A stretch of 9,086 nucleotides of DNA from positions 1 through 9,086 of the forward strand of contig USGC01000062.1 in assembly GCA_900554095.1 (NCBI GenBank), written 5' to 3'. This document shows, piece by piece, positions 7,100 to 9,086 of this stretch. A model generated the notes under the pieces. That model searched no databases and was not told where the DNA came from. It saw nothing but the letters and a program-made list of their open reading frames with translations. Each line of letters begins with the position of its first letter. Position 1 is the first letter of the stretch. The DNA comes from an uncultured bacterium. GTDB lineage: Bacteria > Cyanobacteriota > Vampirovibrionia > Gastranaerophilales > Gastranaerophilaceae. Made by a program: the position numbers and the translations under genes.

Positions 7100-7438
7100 G
7101 TTTTAAATGGCAATGGTAATAAAACCTTCAGATATACTTCTGATGGTTAGCTGCATAGTTATACTTATGACTATTCTAAAGATGGTTACACTTATGCACG
7201 ATTTACTTTTGATGATGCTCGCAATTATTCATTAGTTAAAGCTGGAAGCAAAGAGCTTTCAATTATTCCGAATGGTTCTCAAGCCTCTCTTGCAAACGAT
7301 AGTGCTGAATATAAAGAAGTTTTTAGTCGAGCTAATGATTGGGTGCAAGAGTTTAAAAACGAATACAAAAAAGCGATGAAACTTCAAAATGAAGTATTGA
7401 TTGCAAAAAAACAATCTGAGAAAATAGCCGGATTATGA
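7100..7438 (+). pseudogene. Decayed C-terminal fragment of an unidentified gene
   Basis: In one frame the DNA reads as ordinary protein sequence for about 110 codons. It opens with LNGNGNKTFRYTSDG, then hits TAG at 7148-7150, and continues for 95 clean codons to TGA at 7436-7438, ending in KKQSEKIAGL. After the TAG the first in-frame ATG comes only 20 codons before the end, so no ordinary start serves it. An in-frame TGA at 7097-7099 closes the frame upstream. The segment after the stop has Tyr/Asp/Gly-rich sequence (YTYDYSKDGYTYARF) and then a charged, helical tail. The Y-x-x-DG spacing faintly recalls YD-type repeats, but this is too weak to name a family. The fragment is convergent with the CheR-like gene, 8 bp away. 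The 7021-7099 stretch before it shows nothing recognisable. Confidence 0.55.
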
Positions 7439-7446
7439 GGAAAATT

Positions 7447-8265
7447 TTAAATATCGTCTTCGATTTTAGTGAAAAATAATCGCATATTATCATAATAATT
7501 ACTTCCGGATTTGTCAAATACATTTGGAAATTCTTTGTTCATAGAAAATCCGTAACAATTTTTGACGTTCATGGGGCAAAAAACATCATCGAAATCACCC
7601 ACTATTAAATATGAATTTATATCTGTTTTTTCTGAAAGTTTAGCTGCAAATTCTTCCCGCGTTTTCCAAAGGTAAGGCCAACAGTTTCTGCAAAAAATCA
7701 AATTATTTTGATCTGGCATTTTTTTAACATAAGTGTTTAAATCTTCTGTTATAAAAACAACTTTATCTTGTAGTATAGGCTTTATTTTAAATTTGGTCAA
7801 AAGTTCTCGTCTATCAGAACCGCCTATTTTATCGGATAAAAATCTTTGTTCTGTTCGTTCGAAAAATCTATTAAGTTGATTACCTGTATATTTATTAATT
7901 CTTAATTCATCACCTTCTGACAAATTAATAAAACCTTTTCTTGCATTTCTGGTAATTGTTCGGTCAATATCAACTGCTATAATAGGGAAAAATTTTCTTG
8001 CATTTTCTTCTCCGAGTTTTGCTATCAACATCATTGCTATGCTGTAGGCTTCTGAACCATCTGAACTTGCAAGAGAAAATACATTTACTTTTGGAGTGTT
8101 TTTGTATTTTTCTATTGCATGATTAAAAAATTTATTCCAGTGAAATCCCTTTACAAAAAAGTAAGTTGAAGCTTCATAGCAATCCCCTAATCTATAAGTT
8201 GGCTTTATTACTTTTCTATATGAAGTTCCAAAGTTAATTAAATTATGCTGATTATCTATTTTCAT
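7447..8265 (-). CDS. CheR-type SAM-dependent methyltransferase
   Basis: The 272-residue protein matches the CheR methyltransferase fold. Motif I is SLASSDGSEAYSIA at residues 64-77, equivalent to the CheR S-x-G-C-S-T-G-E-E-P-Y-S-I-A loop that binds S-adenosylmethionine. AVDID at 97-101 supplies the acidic residue for the ribose, and LIFCRNCWPYL at 189-199 corresponds to CheR's hallmark I-F-C-R-N-V-L-I-Y-F. Family members methylate glutamate side chains of chemoreceptors or act as stand-alone enzymes. The usual N-terminal CheR domain is reduced to about 45 residues with little resemblance, and the motif I loop has S-S-D where CheR has C-S-T. No chemotaxis gene lies nearby, so chemoreceptor methylation is not implied. 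A GAGG ribosome site (8279-8282) sits 13 nt before the ATG, longer than usual. It is likely cytoplasmic. Confidence 0.8.
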   Translation of the reverse strand: MKIDNQHNLINFGTSYRKVIKPTYRLGDCYEASTYFFVKGFHWNKFFNHAIEKYKNTPKVNVFSLASSDGSEAYSIAMMLIAKLGEENARKFFPIIAVDIDRTITRNARKGFINLSEGDELRINKYTGNQLNRFFERTEQRFLSDKIGGSDRRELLTKFKIKPILQDKVVFITEDLNTYVKKMPDQNNLIFCRNCWPYLWKTREEFAAKLSEKTDINSYLIVGDFDDVFCPMNVKNCYGFSMNKEFPNVFDKSGSNYYDNMRLFFTKIEDDI

Positions 8266-8338
8266 ATCTAAAATAAAACCTCTAAAAATTATTTTTGCAT
8301 GCTTTGGATTTTTTCAGAAATATAAATATACTGTTATT

Positions 8339-8578
8339 ATGCATTTTATAGTAATCAAAGATGAATATAAAAAGAATTATTACGTAGTGAAGACACCGTA
8401 TCTTCCGGAATTTTACTCAATGATGAAGCAGAAAAACAGCAGCCGATACAAATTTAAAATTTTCTCAGATAAATATTCAGAGAGGGTCTTGAAACTTTTA
8501 TACATAAGATATTTAATTGCCTGCAAGTATCGTTACCGCCGCAAAGTTATTGCAGAATTTCTCTCATCACTTGATTAA
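8339..8578 (+). CDS. Small basic hypothetical protein, 79 residues
   Basis: The product is not recognised. It is rich in Lys, Arg and Tyr (for example KYRYRRK near residue 63), has no transmembrane segment or signal peptide, and looks like a compact soluble or nucleic-acid-binding protein. No Shine-Dalgarno sequence precedes the ATG. A weak TTTGGA (8303-8308) and TATACT (8327-8332) pair, 18 bp apart, would start transcription almost at the ATG, which raises a leaderless mRNA as a possibility. The 73 bp separating it from the divergent CheR-like gene hold nothing else clear. Its stop codon (8576-8578) touches the stop codon of the DUF486 gene on the other strand. It is a probable but unproven gene. 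Confidence 0.55.
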   Translation: MHFIVIKDEYKKNYYVVKTPYLPEFYSMMKQKNSSRYKFKIFSDKYSERVLKLLYIRYLIACKYRYRRKVIAEFLSSLD

Positions 8579-8923
8579 TTACCATTTTTTAAAGATAAAA
8601 AACACGGCAAGTATTATAAAAAAGAACCCTACAAGATAATTCCAACGAAATTCTTCTTTTAAGTAAAACACTGAAAAAACACTAAATACTATTAATGTAA
8701 TTACTTCCTGCATGGTTTTTAATTGAGCGGCAGAAAAATAATCATGCCCGATACGGTTTGCCGGAACCTGGAAACAGTATTCAAACAAGGCTATACCCCA
8801 GCTTACTAAAATAACAATCCAAAGCGCTGTTCCTTTGAATTTTAGATGCCCATACCAAGCAAAAGTCATAAAAATATTTGAAATTGTCAAAAGCACAACC
8901 GGTGCAAATTGTCTTAAAATCAT
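8579..8923 (-). CDS. DUF486 (DMT-family) small membrane protein
   Basis: The 114 residues match the DUF486/DMT-family protein pattern. There are four hydrophobic helices at about residues 6-24, 32-50, 72-89 and 94-112, with the characteristic conserved block PANRIGHDYFSAAQLKTMQE in the middle and WNYLVGF before the last helix. Length and motif order agree with complete family members, which are small inner-membrane proteins related to drug/metabolite transporter halves. Their substrate is not established. The start is supported by AAGG (8931-8934) 7 nt upstream of the ATG. A TATAAT box on this strand at 8959-8964 is a plausible -10, but no good -35 accompanies it. It is divergent from tRNA-Thr and convergent with the small hypothetical gene, with zero bases between their stop codons. 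Confidence 0.92.
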   Translation of the reverse strand: MILRQFAPVVLLTISNIFMTFAWYGHLKFKGTALWIVILVSWGIALFEYCFQVPANRIGHDYFSAAQLKTMQEVITLIVFSVFSVFYLKEEFRWNYLVGFFFIILAVFFIFKKW

Positions 8924-8981
8924 CCTATCGCCTTATAAAATTACATATTAACGTTAAAATTATACATCAAAGAAAAAACTC

Positions 8982-9010
8982 TTGACAGTAAATTATTTTC
9001 TACATATAAT
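8982..9010 (+). promoter_or_regulatory. Perfect consensus promoter of tRNA-Thr
   Basis: TTGACA (8982-8987) and TATAAT (9005-9010) are exact consensus boxes with the optimal 17-bp spacer. Transcription would start near 9017, leaving under 10 nt before the tRNA at 9025. It is the strongest promoter in the window and faces away from the DUF486 gene. Confidence 0.88.
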
Positions 9011-9024
9011 AATAAATGTAACTT

Positions 9025-9086
9025 GCCGACTTGGCTCAATGGTAGAGCAACGGTTTTGTAAACCGTAGGTTGTAGGTTCGATTCCT
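9025..9086 (+). tRNA. tRNA-Thr, anticodon UGU, truncated by the window end
   Basis: The 5' acceptor strand GCCGACT, the D-arm GCTC/GAGC, the anticodon stem ACGGT/ACCGT with loop TTTGTAA, and the 5' side of the T-arm (GTAGG TTCGATT CCT) are all present. The anticodon TGT at 9057-9059 reads ACA threonine codons. The last T-stem bases and the 3' acceptor strand are beyond the window. Other tRNA genes may follow, as this family is often clustered. Confidence 0.95.

Noticed and set aside
7401..7425. GATTG...CAATC hairpin with a T-run as a terminator for the CheR-like gene (minus strand)
   Set aside because: The T-run is the loop and not the tail, and no T-tract follows the stem, so it does not fit an intrinsic terminator.
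8959..8987. Full promoter for the DUF486 gene sharing the tRNA-Thr -35 region
   Set aside because: The -10 TATAAT on the minus strand is good, but the matching -35 position reads TGTCAA, which agrees with the consensus at only two of six bases.
1..9086. CRISPR array, insertion sequence, riboswitch or replication origin
   Set aside because: No regularly spaced identical repeats, transposase-like frame, terminal inverted repeats, conserved aptamer core or origin boxes were seen. The only tandem repeats are the degenerate 80-bp units near the first tRNA.

Overview
The window is AT-rich bacterial DNA with strong Shine-Dalgarno sites and near-consensus sigma70-type promoters. It carries three tRNA genes, one giant protein gene of 2143 codons, a decayed gene fragment, a CheR-like methyltransferase, a small hypothetical gene and a DUF486 membrane protein. 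The low GC, the giant zincin-containing protein and the stand-alone CheR-like gene suggest a gut-associated low-GC bacterium, for example Gastranaerophilales (Vampirovibrionia/Melainabacteria) or a Firmicute-like lineage. That placement is an impression from gene style, not a demonstrated assignment.

Layout: (1) 1-150 holds the first five codons of a gene running leftward out of the window, with a near-perfect ribosome binding site, and back-to-back promoters for that gene and for the first tRNA. (2) 151-258 is tRNA-Gly(GCC) with an encoded CCA, followed by a hairpin/T-tract terminator. (3) 241-400 contains two degenerate copies of an 80-bp unit, each with a T-arm-like AGTTC(G/T)AACC block in register with the T-arm of the tRNA gene. 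(4) 488-6919 is the giant gene. Its protein has hydrophobic helical segments near residues 395-610, a HELKH zincin motif at 794-798, a long helical middle of distinctly lower GC, and a C-terminal module marked by DLFQGHYCQCC at 1976-1986. (5) tRNA-Gly(CCC) follows 29 bp after its stop codon, with its promoter overlapping the gene's last codons and no terminator in between. (6) 7100-7438 is a broken reading frame without a usable start. (7) 7447-8923 holds a CheR-type methyltransferase (minus), a 79-residue basic hypothetical protein (plus) and a DUF486 protein (minus). The last two abut tail to tail with no spacer. (8) The right edge is a tRNA-Thr(UGU) cut off by the window end, behind a perfect-consensus promoter.

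The small genes look like ordinary chromosomal content. The giant gene, lying between two same-strand tRNA-Gly genes with repeats on one side and a gene relic on the other, looks like accessory DNA. Its protease motif, hydrophobic segments and separate C-terminal module fit a large effector or toxin-like protein, although no secretion signal was recognised and no function is demonstrated.
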